Assembly (NCBI GenBank): GCA_001643675.2 | Contig: LSRY02000048.1 | Coordinates: forward strand, 186,001-250,000 | From: Monocercomonoides exilis | Taxonomy: Eukaryota; Preaxostyla; Oxymonadida; Polymastigidae | DNA length: 64,000 nt | Direction: 5' to 3' | Program-made: the position numbers and the translations under genes | Shown: positions 12,013 through 28,000 of the stretch, one piece after another | Layout: each line of letters begins with the position of its first letter | Numbering within the stretch: the stretch's first letter is position 1 | The notes under the pieces: generated by a model | Database searches by the model: none | Seen by the model: only the letters and a program-made list of their open reading frames with translations | Told to the model about the DNA's origin: nothing

Positions 12013-12957
12013 TGTGATATATTCACGTATTTATGTGTTTATTGCAGATTTCATAGAATTCCTTCCCCTTTTTGAATGATTATGATTATGATGATGATTG
12101 GACTTTTGAGTAATCGATAGCATTTGCATGGTTGAGATATGTGACTGATTCACACACACATGGAGAAAGAGAAAGAGAGAAAGAGAAAGAGGAAGAAGAA
12201 GAAGAGAAAGAGAAAGAGAAAGAGAAATAACTTAAATTTAACTGAAAAACACGCAAAAATAAAGAAGTTGTGGAAGAAGAAGAAGAAGAAGAAAGAAACA
12301 AATAAAGAAAAATGTGATGATGATTTTGATGTTTATGATGTAGGTGAAGAAGAAGAAGAAGAGAAGAAGAAGAAGATGTTGATGAATTTGAAGGTGATAT
12401 TGATGAATATGGATGATGATGATGAAAATAAATAAATGCAGATGAAATTGAAAACTGAAAGAACGCAAATTGATGAGAGAAAATGAAGAAGAAGAAGAAG
12501 ACGATGAAGAATAACATTAAGAATACCAAAGAATTTTTAAAGAATATAAAAGAAAATTAAGAAATGAATCAAATGATTAGAATACAAAAAAGTTTAAAAG
12601 CCTTAAAAGGACAAAAAAATGGCAATCAAAATTAAAGATTATAACAGATGATGAAGACATGAAACACAAATATTTTTGAATACATTTGTTATTATCCGTT
12701 TACATAAATAAATGAACAAATATAAGTTTGTATGAATGTATGTATTAACATATGCAATTTATTAATAAAATTCCATTTTATTATAAATACTGATACATTC
12801 ACACATTAATACATTCAAACATTCATTCAAAAAAATTTCTAATATTTTTTTTCTCTTTCTCTTTCTCTTTCTCTTTCTCTTCCTCATTCCCAATTGTTAA
12901 TCAAAAATAAATCCATACCCTAATTCCAATCTAATAATAATCCAATAACTTACTTTT
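9246..12957. repeat. Long gene-poor, simple-sequence-rich spacer
   Basis: No gene supported in 3.7 kb. Contents in order: a GGAATAA/TTATTC cluster (about 9730-9960); AAAG/GAAA purine tracts (about 10440-11240) that produce spurious Lys/Glu/Arg open frames; a CA run at about 11353-11373; AAT runs (11530-11570, 11985-12012); an ACACACACAA tandem (about 11670-11720); and mixed GAA/GAT tracts to 12500. The open frames here are made of single-codon repeats. Confidence 0.6.
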
Positions 12958-17074
<4,117 letters not shown>

Positions 17075-18247
17075 CCTATTTCAAGTTTATCTTCATTAAG
17101 CTTCAAATTAATTGTGAAAACACTCAAACCGTTTAGATCTTAAACTCCAATACTCTATTCACAAAACAAAGGGACTCAGATCAAAGAACGTTTAAAAAAT
17201 ATTTGTTACACTCTTTTTTTCGATAAAATCGTTTTTAATATTAAACATATAAAAAAAATGAGATAATACGTCAGATGTTTCATATTTATAAAATTCTTTA
17301 AGAAGTGAATTTCGAAAAATAAAAAAAATTTTCTGTTAGTTTTTCATGAAATAAACACAAAATTGCAAAATTTTTTCTTGTATGGAATAATCCTTTTCCT
17401 ATATATTATTATAATACATAAATGCTAGAATCAGATAAAAAAGATGAGAAAATTGAATTAATCATAAAATACTCCTTTTAAAATTCAATATATATTTTCT
17501 TAATAAAACTGTTTCATTAGTAATGTTAATGAGAAGAACATGTAAAAGTTCTCAAATTGTCAGATAATGATATTTTCTTTTGCATCAACGCTAATTGAAC
17601 AAAAAAAACAAAACTTTTTCATTCAAAAAATATTGCGATTGTGCTTTTACAAACATGTGCATAAACTTCAATTAAAATTCATACTGTTTAAAATTATTTG
17701 TTAAAATCACATAAAATTTTCAAATTTGTAATGAAAACTTTTTTTCCTAAAAAACTTTTGATCCAAAAATTCCAAAAAATATATCAAAAACAACTATCAT
17801 TTTTGATCAACGAAAAAATATTTGTTTAATCATTAATCACTTGCATCAATTAACGAAAAGTGTATTCATTGGATATAAGAAATAATAAATCGGATTTCAT
17901 TTATCGTATTTTGAAAAAATGTTCATTTTGTTCCAAAATGGTTATGTTTTAAAAAAAAAAAAAGTTGATATAATGGATGAAAGTGAATTGCATTATCATT
18001 ATTAGCTGGAAAGCAAAAGAGACAAAGTTTGTAACAAAACAGAAATTGCTCAGGGAGATATGGAAATGATCAATACGACGTGTTTAGAAATAGATAGAAG
18101 GCTCATTAAAAATGAAGAAAGTAAAAAAAAAAATTTAAAAAAAAAGAAACAAAAAAAATAATTATTATTTCTGATAGTTACTTTGAGCAATAAAAACGTT
18201 CAGAAAAAAAAAAAAAAAAAAAAAAAAAAAAACAGAGAGAGAGATAG

Positions 18248-18328
<81 letters not shown>

Positions 18329-18731
18329 TAGATAGATAGATAGAGAGAAAGAGAAAGAGAGAGAATGAGAGGAAAACAGAAAGAGATAGAAAGAGAAAGA
18401 GAAAGAGAAAGAAAGAAAGAGAAAGAGAAAGAGAAAGAGAAAGAGAAAGAAAAAGAAAAAGAGAAAGATGGAAAGATTACATAATAACTTTATGAAAATT
18501 TGAGAGAAGACGAAAGAAAAAGCTTAAAAAGAAGGATGAAGAGAAAAAAGAAAGAACACATAGAGAAGGGGGGGGGGGGGGAAAATAAAATAAAAATTTA
18601 AAATCCAAACCTCTTTCAATTTAATAATGTTAGAATTATTATTGTTGATGTTATTGTATTATTAAATTATGGTATTATTATATTATTATTATTATATTAT
18701 TTATTAACCCTTATTGTTCATTTTTTCATTT
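17075..18731. repeat. Intergenic region with poly-A, GA/GATA and poly-G tracts
   Basis: AT-rich and gene-free between the start of the kinase gene and the 3' end of the next minus-strand gene. It contains an A run (about 18208-18231), a mixed GA/GATA array (about 18236-18350), GAAA tracts to about 18470, and an isolated 12-base G run near 18569. No coding or RNA gene is seen. Confidence 0.7.
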
Positions 18732-21700
18732 TTACTCCAAAGTCACATACGCCTTCTGCCTCTTCCTCAGCATCACAATCGCACACACACTTATCCCAGC
18801 CACACAGCACACCACAGCCACACTCACCCCAACAGCCACACCAACCACCGCCCCAAACTTCATCTTGTCTTTCTTCGGCTCACTCGCTTTCTTCACTTTC
18901 TCTTCGTTCCTCAACAGCACATTCGCCTCCGTCACATGAAACTGCTCTCTTTTTTTTCCTTTTTTGTCTTCGTCCCACACTTTCACCCGCACAACCACGG
19001 CATCATCATCATCTGCCATGTTCAAATCAGTCGCTGACACATTTCCAATCACTTTCTCATCTGACACCATCTGCACTGCAAACAGCTCCTTCCAATCTCG
19101 ATTCACTTCATCTTTCTGTTTCCCGATCTCAAAGGAAATATTGCACGGGAAGAAGAACCGACCAGTTATTGACAGCTGAATCGTGTTTTCGTCGTTTGGA
19201 AGAGAAAATGAAGAAGAAGAAGAAAAGGAAGAGGAAGAGGAAGAAGAAGAAGAAATCAAAGAAGATTTCATTTCTTTCTCCTTCTCTTTCTCCTTCTCCT
19301 TCTCTATTTTCGCCATCGCATTCTTCGGATCCACAATCTCCACTTTCTTCAAGATAGGCACAAACATCAGAGATTCCTTGCCTTCCACTGCTTTGCCAGA
19401 CACATTACAGCCGCTGTTGTCTAAGAAGAAAGGCATGCTGTCTGCATATCCATCTGACAAAGGAAGAAAACTGTTTGCCATGATGAAGATGGAGGAAATG
19501 TCTTGCCCATTGGAGAAATGATGATTGTGTTGTGATTTCATTGAATTTTTGATATTCTTTGCATTTCTAGCTCCTCTTCTTCTTCTTAACATTCCATCAT
19601 TCGAAGACGCATCAATCGGTGTCAAACTTCCCCTGCACTTGATATTTCGCATCAGTGTTGGGTATTTCTGCTCCATGGCCTTGTTGTTTCTGAAAAGGAC
19701 ATCGTCAAAAGACGCACTCCCTTCTTCCAGCAGCTCCATCGCCCCTTCCATCGCATTGACCACAGACACATTCGTCAGCTCCAGGTTGGTTCCATTGAAT
19801 GACAGCACTGGCGTGGTTATCTGGCAGATGGTTTCATCATCATCATCATCTTCTTCTTCTTCTTCTCTTTCTCTTTCTCCTCCTTCTTCTTCTTCTTCTT
19901 CTCTATTTTCTATTTCAGTGCCTTCCACATGGTGCAATGCCCCAGATATCACAGAAGAATCAGCTGTGAATGAGCCCTGGAACAGCTTAATCAATCGGAA
20001 AGGCAGTGAAATCTTCTCCTTTTCTGCTCCTTCGGCAACTGGGAGAAGACACACATGGTCAAAGGAGAGCTGGACTTCAACTGGAAAAATAAATTAAATA
20101 AAATAAATTAATTAATTAATTAAAAAATAAGAATAAATAAATAAATGAGAAATAACAAAAAAATAAGAATAAGGAATAAGGAAATAAAAATTCAAATAAT
20201 AAATGATACACAGAAAAACATATATATAAATTTGAAAATTCCAAAAATAAAAGAAAATATGTGAATAATATTTATTTTTTAATTAAATGAAAAGAAAAGA
20301 AAAGAAAAGATTTTCACAATAACTAACATACCATCAGGATCATCGCTCATTGCACAGAAGATAGGCAGCTGTTTCTGATCGAATTTGAGAGGGTATCTGA
20401 TTGTGACAGACACGAAACTGGATGAGCCTTCAATGGAAAACACTCCAGTCAGCTCTTCGTCATTGCTTTGGACTGAAGGCAGAATCTCAATGGTGTCCAA
20501 TGGATTCTCAGTGAGTGAGGGTGGATAGCAGGATGCAATGAAAGAAGAAGAGGAGGAGGAAGAAGTTGAAGAAGAAGAAGAAGAAGAAGTTGATGAAAAA
20601 GATGATGATGACAAAGATGAATATCTTCCAGCTCCATTCACCCCTGACACACCATATCCCTCGCTCATCCTGACGCACCCGTCTTTCACCTGCGCTCCGC
20701 CAATGATGCCAATCGTCGGGCTATCTTCGCTGACAAACACATTGTTCAGCGCATACTCAACACTTTTGCACGGCTTCCCTCTCCACCCGCAAAACTCGCT
20801 GTCTTCTGCCTCGCCTTCTCCGCCATCTCCACACAGCACCGTCAGCCCTCGATACGGCACCGCATGCTCCCCTGCCAGCAAGTCGTATCTTTCTTTCGCA
20901 TTTGCCGCAGAGTTGCTGCTGCCTTCACCTCCATTCACCATCTGCTTCTTCCCTTGTCCATTCTCTTCGCTTTCCTTCTCCACAACGATGAGCCCTTCTG
21001 TGCCGTAGATGTCTGACAGATCCATCTCAATCGCATCATCTGGAAACGTGCCGAGCCCTTGCCAGCAGCCCACAAACAGGTCGGCGCCGCTGTCTGCCTC
21101 GTTGTCGCTGAACGTGCAGCGCGCAAAGTGCACCGCCAGCTTCTCCTGATCATCCTCTCCGTTGCTGTGCAGCATCAAATACACCGCTCCTCCCAATGTC
21201 TCTTGCTCCTCCTCTGCCTTCGTCAGCGTGCACGATGAGAATGAGGTGCCCGTCAATTCGACGCTTGATTTCGCAGTTCCTATCACACAGACAGCTCCCC
21301 CACGGCTCACTCCAGAACACGTGTCAAAGCTACAATCTTCAATGTTCAATGTTATCAAAGAACCAATTGCAGTTTGAACTCCAATAACCCCACCTGCTGT
21401 TCCTTTATCTGAAACGCAATTAGAAAAAGTGCAACCAGTGATTGATAAATCGAAATTATCCAAAGTTAATTCTTCATTCAGAATAGAAGGATTTTGATCA
21501 GTGCATTCAATTCCGTCGAATTGGCAAGATGAAAGCTTCATTGTACCTCCATTTGCTGTAATAAGGGCAATTTGACCTTTTATATTTGAAACTTTCATTT
21601 CTTCAATTGTTGTTTCGGCTGTATTAAATGAAAAGATATCTCCTTCAAATGAGATTGCATTTTCAGGTTGAAATGTAATATCATGCAAAATAGCTTTTCC

Positions 21701-22225
21701 TTTTGCAGCAAACAACAAGCAAAATGCAATATCTATCTGACATTCTTTGACGCAATTGAATGAGCAGGAAGTTAGAGTTATTGAGTCAATATTTGAAGCA
21801 ATCAATCTGATCGGTTTCTGTCCATTGCCTGTAAATTCAGGAGGAAAATCAAACTGTATTCTTTCAAAGGTTATGATAGTTGTTATTCTAAAGACTGCAA
21901 CTCCAGTATCCGGAAGAACAATATCTTCAGGAAAATTTATCACAGCATTATCTTTTTTTGAATTTGAAAGAAGCGTAACTCCAGGATTCTCATATGCCCA
22001 ACTAATTTGTGGCTCCACGTCAATCTTTTCTATAATGTGTATTTTGTGTTCTATTCCCACGTCCTGATTCTGAAGTTTAACCGCTTTTGCCAAGGAATTG
22101 CAAGGTGAATTTTCAGTTTCACATGTTCCTTCAGTTTTTATTTTAACATATACATCTTTGAAATCCTCATTTTCTTGTGATAAAACACTAAGAGAATTTA
22201 AAACAAGAAAAAATAAAATGTTCAT
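18732..22225 (-). CDS. Beta-helix-type surface membrane protein, 1080 aa (2 exons)
   Basis: Exon 1 is 22225-20332 and exon 2 is 20080-18732. The donor is GTATGT and the acceptor TTTCCAG, giving 1081 codons in phase. The N-terminus MNILFFLVLNSLSVLS is a signal peptide. Two modules open with a Cys motif, CETENSPCNSLAKAV near residue 35 and CGWRGKPCKSVEYAL near residue 475. Each is followed by repeats of short beta strands rich in CxF/GGAV words, like right-handed parallel beta-helix (pectin-lyase-like) adhesins. A single C-terminal transmembrane helix (VGVAVGVSVAVVCCVAGISV) precedes a short basic tail ending VTLE. Acidic and Ser runs mark low-complexity linkers. I infer a type I surface protein used for adhesion or coating; the ligand is unknown. 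It is a paralogue of the palindrome genes, by module type rather than close identity. Confidence 0.88.
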
Positions 22226-23302
22226 TCCGATTAATCTCTTAATAATTAGATTTTTGATCGAAAGGTGAAAAATAATTATTAAACATACTGTTTATTTATT
22301 TAATTATTTATTATATTTATTTATCAATGTTTCCCGTTTTTATATTTTTTTAATAAATTTATTCTCAATTTTTTTATAATTGATTTTTTTTTTGTTTATT
22401 TGTTTATATCTATATTTTAGCAATTTGATTTTTTTTGAAATTATATATATATATATATATAGGTGATTATTTTTGAAATCATAACTTTTTTCGGGACGCT
22501 GATAATATAGATAATTCATTGTCAAAGAGAATCAATTAATCTTTGAAATGATGAAATCATTTCAATTGTGTCAAAAGCCAATATTTGATGAAAATGGAAT
22601 ACAAAGATTGTCTTTATAGGATTTATCACTATTCTGTGTCCATTTATCAATATTTAAAACGATATTATCAAATCGTATTTTTTGTTCAAAAAAATATGAT
22701 TTCAAAATTAATCTTCCATATATATATTTATATTCATTCAATATTTTTCGTGTATTTCAAACCTCTGTGTTGTCCTGAAAAGCTGAATCATTAATCAGTC
22801 CGTTTTTCTCTTTTGTGTGGATATGCATGCGAGTGTTTGTTTCATCTTCAAAAAAAGTTAAACTATTTTATAATATTGAAAGAATAAATTGTTTTGTAAG
22901 ATTCAGATTATATCATTGGATTATATTTTCACTTGGACCTAGGCTTATTTTTAACATCTCTAAATATATTTCAATTTTTTCTAAAAAAAAAAGAAGTTTG
23001 AATTCAATGAAACTTTTTCAAAACAAACACTTCATTATGTAATGATTGTGAAAAGATTTTTGTCATAAATTAATTCTTTTAAAAAAGTTCTGAATTTTCT
23101 GTTTTATTTCAATTATCAATAATTTGCTTGTGCTTTATTAACAGAATGTTTTTCTTGATTGCACAAATTTCTCTTTTGACTTTTTTTTTAAAATGTTATT
23201 AATTAGTTTTCAGAACTCATTTTTTGAACGGTTTTCATTTCTCTCCATTTATCAAATATAATCGATTTGATGTTTGAATAGCATGTTTGTCAGTAATACA
23301 GA
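22226..23302. other. AT-rich intergenic region outside the palindrome
   Basis: Only short, featureless open frames, a TA run near 22443-22460, and no recognised gene. It ends abruptly where the foldback element at the palindrome's outer edge begins. Confidence 0.5.
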
Positions 23303-23655
23303 TTGTGCAAAGAATACCGGGCAAGATCAATTTCTCAATAACTGCAAGATAAATAATTCTGTTTCACTTTCCACAAAATATATCTCATCAATGCAAACTC
23401 ATTTGAAACACGAGACTTTCAAAACAGCTTCGTTTGTGCTCAGAAATAATTAATGATTGAAATCTCGGAGAAACTCAAAATCCTATTTCTCCGGGATTTC
23501 AATAATTATTTTCTCTGAGCACAAATGAAGCTGTTTTGAAAGATTTGAATATCAAATGAGTTAGTGTTGATGAGTTGAATTTTGAGGAAAGTCAAACAGA
23601 ATTATCCCTCTTGCAGTTATTGAGAAATCGATCTTGCCCGGTATTTTTTGTGCAA
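23303..23655. mobile_element. Foldback MITE-like element, left palindrome end
   Basis: The two halves of this segment (about 23303-23470 and 23490-23655) are inverted copies of one another. The ends read TTGTGCAAAGAATACCGGGC and, in reverse complement, TTGCACAAAAAATACCGGGC. There is no coding capacity, as expected for a non-autonomous foldback or MITE element. Similarity between the two palindrome arms stops at its outer end. A matching element lies at 44324-44679. I could not define a target-site duplication. Confidence 0.7.
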
Positions 23656-25025
23656 TTTGTAGTTCAAATCAAGAAAAAATGAATTTTCGTAATGAATAAA
23701 GTTTCAAATAGAAAGCATAACAAGAACTTAGATTTCAATGATCATGCTGGGAGATTCTGTCAACTGCGTTTCTCGTTTCTCTTTTTTCACATTCTTCAAC
23801 AATCTTTCCGTTTTTCATTATTGATTGTTTGATGTCAAAAATTGATTTGAAAAGTTCCTTTTGTGAAATTTTCAGATGAAAATGAAAACTGAATATTTTT
23901 ATCAAATATTCACCTGAAAATTTGACAAAAGGAACTTTTCAAAAAAATTGAGATATTTCATTGGAAATTCAACAACAGCAACAACCAAAAAGAAAAAGAA
24001 AGAAAAAGAAAAAAAAAAATGAAATAAGTATTTGAACATGAATATGAAAAATCAGAGATTTTGAAATTAAGCTTTCTTAATCGAATTTGTTTTTTATTTG
24101 AAAACTCTTTTTGAAGAAATCAACATCAAAATGCTGCAAAAATTATGTATTTGAAATGCCCATTTCTTTATCATTATTTTGTTTCAGCCATTTGTTGAAA
24201 TCAAAAAATGCATTTGAAAGCTTCGAAAATAATATTTTTTCCCCCAACATAACAAAACTTGAGGCTGAGATAAACTTGTGTCCCAATTAAAAAAATAATA
24301 ATAATAATCACTTTATGGAAGTACATGAACAAAAAACAAAGCACTCAAAACAACACAAACAAACAAATAAACAAATTAAAACAATTGAGAAATTGAGGAA
24401 AAGGGGAATAAAAAAATTCAAAAACAGATTGTTGCTCTCTTTCATCTGCAACAAAAATGTCAAAAACATGCTGGAAACGCTCCCAACTTCTCAAAGTCAA
24501 AAGCCAATAAATCCAATTCTTTTTTGCAAAAGAGCCTCACAAGAAATTTCATCGAACAAAGCAAATAACAGAAATAGATAAATATAATTACAAATACTGG
24601 CTGATGCACAAATCAAATGCTGAACAAAAATATCAAACACTCTGAAGAATTTCCACAACCACAACGATAACAGTCATGAAATAACTAACTTTCACGAACA
24701 AACCTTTCTTTTTCGAAATATCTCAAAATCAAGAGAAGGAAAAAAAAGAGAGAGAAAATAAAAAAGATAAATGAAAAGACAATTGAAACAGAAACAACAC
24801 ACTCAACAGTTATCGCTTGATGGAAATTATTCTAAAAAATCAAAATAATTGCATTGAAAAAAAAATCTAAAATCAAAAGTATTTTTTTAATCTTTTTCCA
24901 CCACTCTTCAAACAAGTGGAAAAACATTTCAAAACAAAGAATGAAAGAAAGAAAAAAAGAAAGAAAGAAAAAAGTTGAAATAATCAGAACGATCCACCAA
25001 TAAATCCCATTTCCAATGCTCCTTG
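23656..25025. other. Palindrome arm, non-coding flank (left)
   Basis: This is the 3' flank of the surface-protein gene, AT-rich and without a supported gene. It includes a second short foldback (23847-23942). From about 24315 inward it matches the other arm almost perfectly. An 88-codon open frame at 24315-24581 is conserved only because the arms are identical there, and I do not call it a gene. Confidence 0.5.
23847..23942. repeat. Short foldback repeat
   Basis: About 96 bases that fold on themselves. The left edge TTGAAAAGTTCCTTTTGTGA pairs with the right edge, which ends in ACAAAAGGAACTTTTCAA. The other arm has the counterpart at 44037-44132. It may be a tiny MITE or a transcript hairpin. 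Confidence 0.65.
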
Positions 25026-28000
25026 CTAATTCTTCTCATCCGCAATCCGCTTGTATTGCCTTCGCTTCCTCTTTCTCACCACACAGGCAACAATTACAAC
25101 CCCCACAACTGCAGCAACTGAGCACACACTCACAGACACAATGACTGCCACCAGCTGCGCTGTTGTCAGCTTCTTCGGATCTTCTTTCTTCTGCTTCGCC
25201 AGAGTGATATACTCTGTGCTCCTTTTCTCTCCTTCGGATATTCCGCTCGGGTATCTCAGCCGGCAAACCAACGATGTGTACTCGTCGCCATCCAGCAGCG
25301 ATGATGGAATCTCCACTCTCATCTCTGTCTCGTTCACATACTCAGAAACAGGGCATTCAATCCACTCCTTCCTTCCCCCCACTCTTTTCTTCGATGCTTC
25401 GACTGTAAGTCCACACGGAAACAGATAGCACCCCTGAATCACAGCGCGTGCTCCTTCGTCTGACTCGATTTTCCCGCCTTTTCCTTGCTCTGCTGTCTCC
25501 TTCGCCTTTTTGATCATCGTTGCATTCTTCAAAACAGGACTGAAGAAATACGAGTCCATATTTTCTGCCGCACGCCCACCCACCTCCACCTCCACAAGCA
25601 TCCCAAATGGCCTTCCCTCCAATCCATCGCTCCCAGCAGCCAGGCTGTTGATGAAAAGCGGCTTCTCTCTCTCTTTTTCCAGAAATCGAATGTTGTTCCG
25701 CAGCGATGCAAACTTCTCCCAATCCTTCCCAATCGGGTGATTGTTCACAAAGCTGCAGTTGTTCAAGCTCAGACACGATTGCGTTCCATAAATCGCTCCT
25801 TCGCCGATGTCCACAAACCTGCTGTCCTCCATCTCCACAAAAGATTCTTCCTGCAGACAAACCAATCCACAATCCCACAAACACAGCTGGCTTTCCTCTT
25901 CTCCAACTCCATTCATCCCATCCCTGCTTGCAAATGGCTCCTCCAATCTCAAAACACTGCTCCTCTTCTCCTCTCCTTCTTTCCCATCTTTCCATTCCTT
26001 GTGCTGCTTGCTGCTTGTGATGTTTCCGTTTCTCCCGTAAATGACCAGCTGCGTGAATGTTTCCCATCTATGCCCGAACACTATCAGCCTGTACGGAAGC
26101 GCTCTTCCTTCTCCCCCTTTCACATTTTCTCCTTTCAACCCGGTGTACCACGGCCTGAAGACAACATCTGTTATTTTCAAGAAGCTTTTCGAACAGATCA
26201 CATCCAGCGCATCCCCCTCAACCGCATCCGGATACTCCATGTCAATGTGCTCAAACTTCAGATAACAATTGTCCATATAAAACACAGCTGTCGACTCCTC
26301 CGCTTTCATATTCGCCCCAATTCGAAGGATGCCCCGATTCTTCTCTGCGCCTGACAACATCTTCCAAGTTGTGCCTGATCCCTGTTCCCACTCAGATGAA
26401 GGGACAGATGCAGAAGTCAGCGTGACAAACTCGTCAATCAAAAACGGCTCGTTTACGAAAACTCTTCCAATCACATGCATCGTCATAACTTTAACATGGA
26501 TTCCATGCTCGATGGCGGTGCTGAGCAGATCGCACGGTCTTTCTTTTGCTCCACAGACCTTGTCGTCGCTCGCCTTCGCTCCTCCAACATAAATATTCTG
26601 AGAATGGTAAGGCAGTCTGTTCGCTTCGTCGCTCAGAAGATCAACAACATTCGCCTCTCCCCCTTTCCTTTCTTCCAAAAGCATCAGATTCGCTTTTCCA
26701 TATATCTCTTCCATCTCAAATTCAAACAACTCCTCTTTTATCTGCTTCCTTCCGCTCGGAAACGAAAGATACACAAGCTCTCCTCGGTCTGCCCAGCACT
26801 CACTAAATCTCATCCCGTTCAATCTCAAATTCACTGCTCCTGTGATTTCATCGCCAACTCGAATAAACATCGCTCCGCCTTTCGACTCTTCGTTCAGCAT
26901 CAACCCCTGTCCATCTGAAGTCATTTGCGCACCTTTGCACGAGCAATTTTTGAATTCAGCACCGTAAAAGCTGTAATAATTCCCATTCCCAATCTCCAAA
27001 TGCAGCACTCCTCCCAGTCGATGTTCCGTCGATCTGCAGTTAGAAAACTTTCCATCGTTAAAGCTCAGTTGCCTGCACCCCGCCAAAATAGTAACAATTG
27101 ACTGTGCTGTACTCATCGTGGAGACCGTGTCCATGCTCAATCTTATCAAATCAACATATTCCCCAGCTTCCACCAAGACGAGCGCAAAAGAAGATGTGAA
27201 ATGAGAGATAAAGACTTCGTTCATGTATAGAGTTCCCATTTTGCATTCGATCAGCACACAGTTTAGAATCTGTTGAGAATCGGTGCACGAGATATTCACT
27301 CGGTAGATGTCAGCACACGCCCTGTCTCCATCACACACAAACAGGCCATTGTCTCTCCCGCTCTGTCTCGTTGTGTCCACTTGCACATCTGCTCTGTACA
27401 GCCCAAAATTCGCATTTTGCCGCACATTAAACAGCCCCTCGCCCGGATGCGCCTTCGCTTCGTCCAGCACTGTTGTGATGCTGATCACGTTGTCTTTTCT
27501 GTTTGCAACTTTGGCCGACCTTTCTTCAATCATTATTGGCTCGGCGTCGTATTTGTTGCCGTCTTCTGCTGCATACACAGTAAATGCTCTGCCTGCCAGG
27601 CAGTTCAACAGAGCCTGCTTCATCGTCTTGCAAGCCATTTTCCCCCTTCTGCCGCATTCCGCGCTGTCTTCTCCGTTTTCTCCATCGACATCGATATCCA
27701 GTGTGTCAAAGCGCAGCCAGTCCTCATAAAATACAATTGCTCCATCTTTCTTTATCGCTCCAACTCGATGGTCTTTCGTCACGCTGAAGGAATCTGCATC
27801 AAAAGGCGTTCGGCTCATTTCAACGTCTCCTTCACTGCACAGCGCAAGATCATTTCCGCACTGTCCTGCTGAGTTGTCACTGAAGAAACAGTTTTTGAAC
27901 AAAATTTCGTCGATCAGCCTTGTCTCTTCTCCCAAATGTATTGCCATCCCTCCGCCTGTCTTTGCCTTGCATCCCCGAAATGTGCCGTTTCTGCATTCAA

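Noticed and set aside
11080-12435. Lys/Glu/Arg or Phe/Ser-only open frames in the 10.4-12.5 kb spacer
   Set aside because: They are direct translations of GAAA/GAA tandem repeats with no start context, splice sites or non-repetitive sequence.
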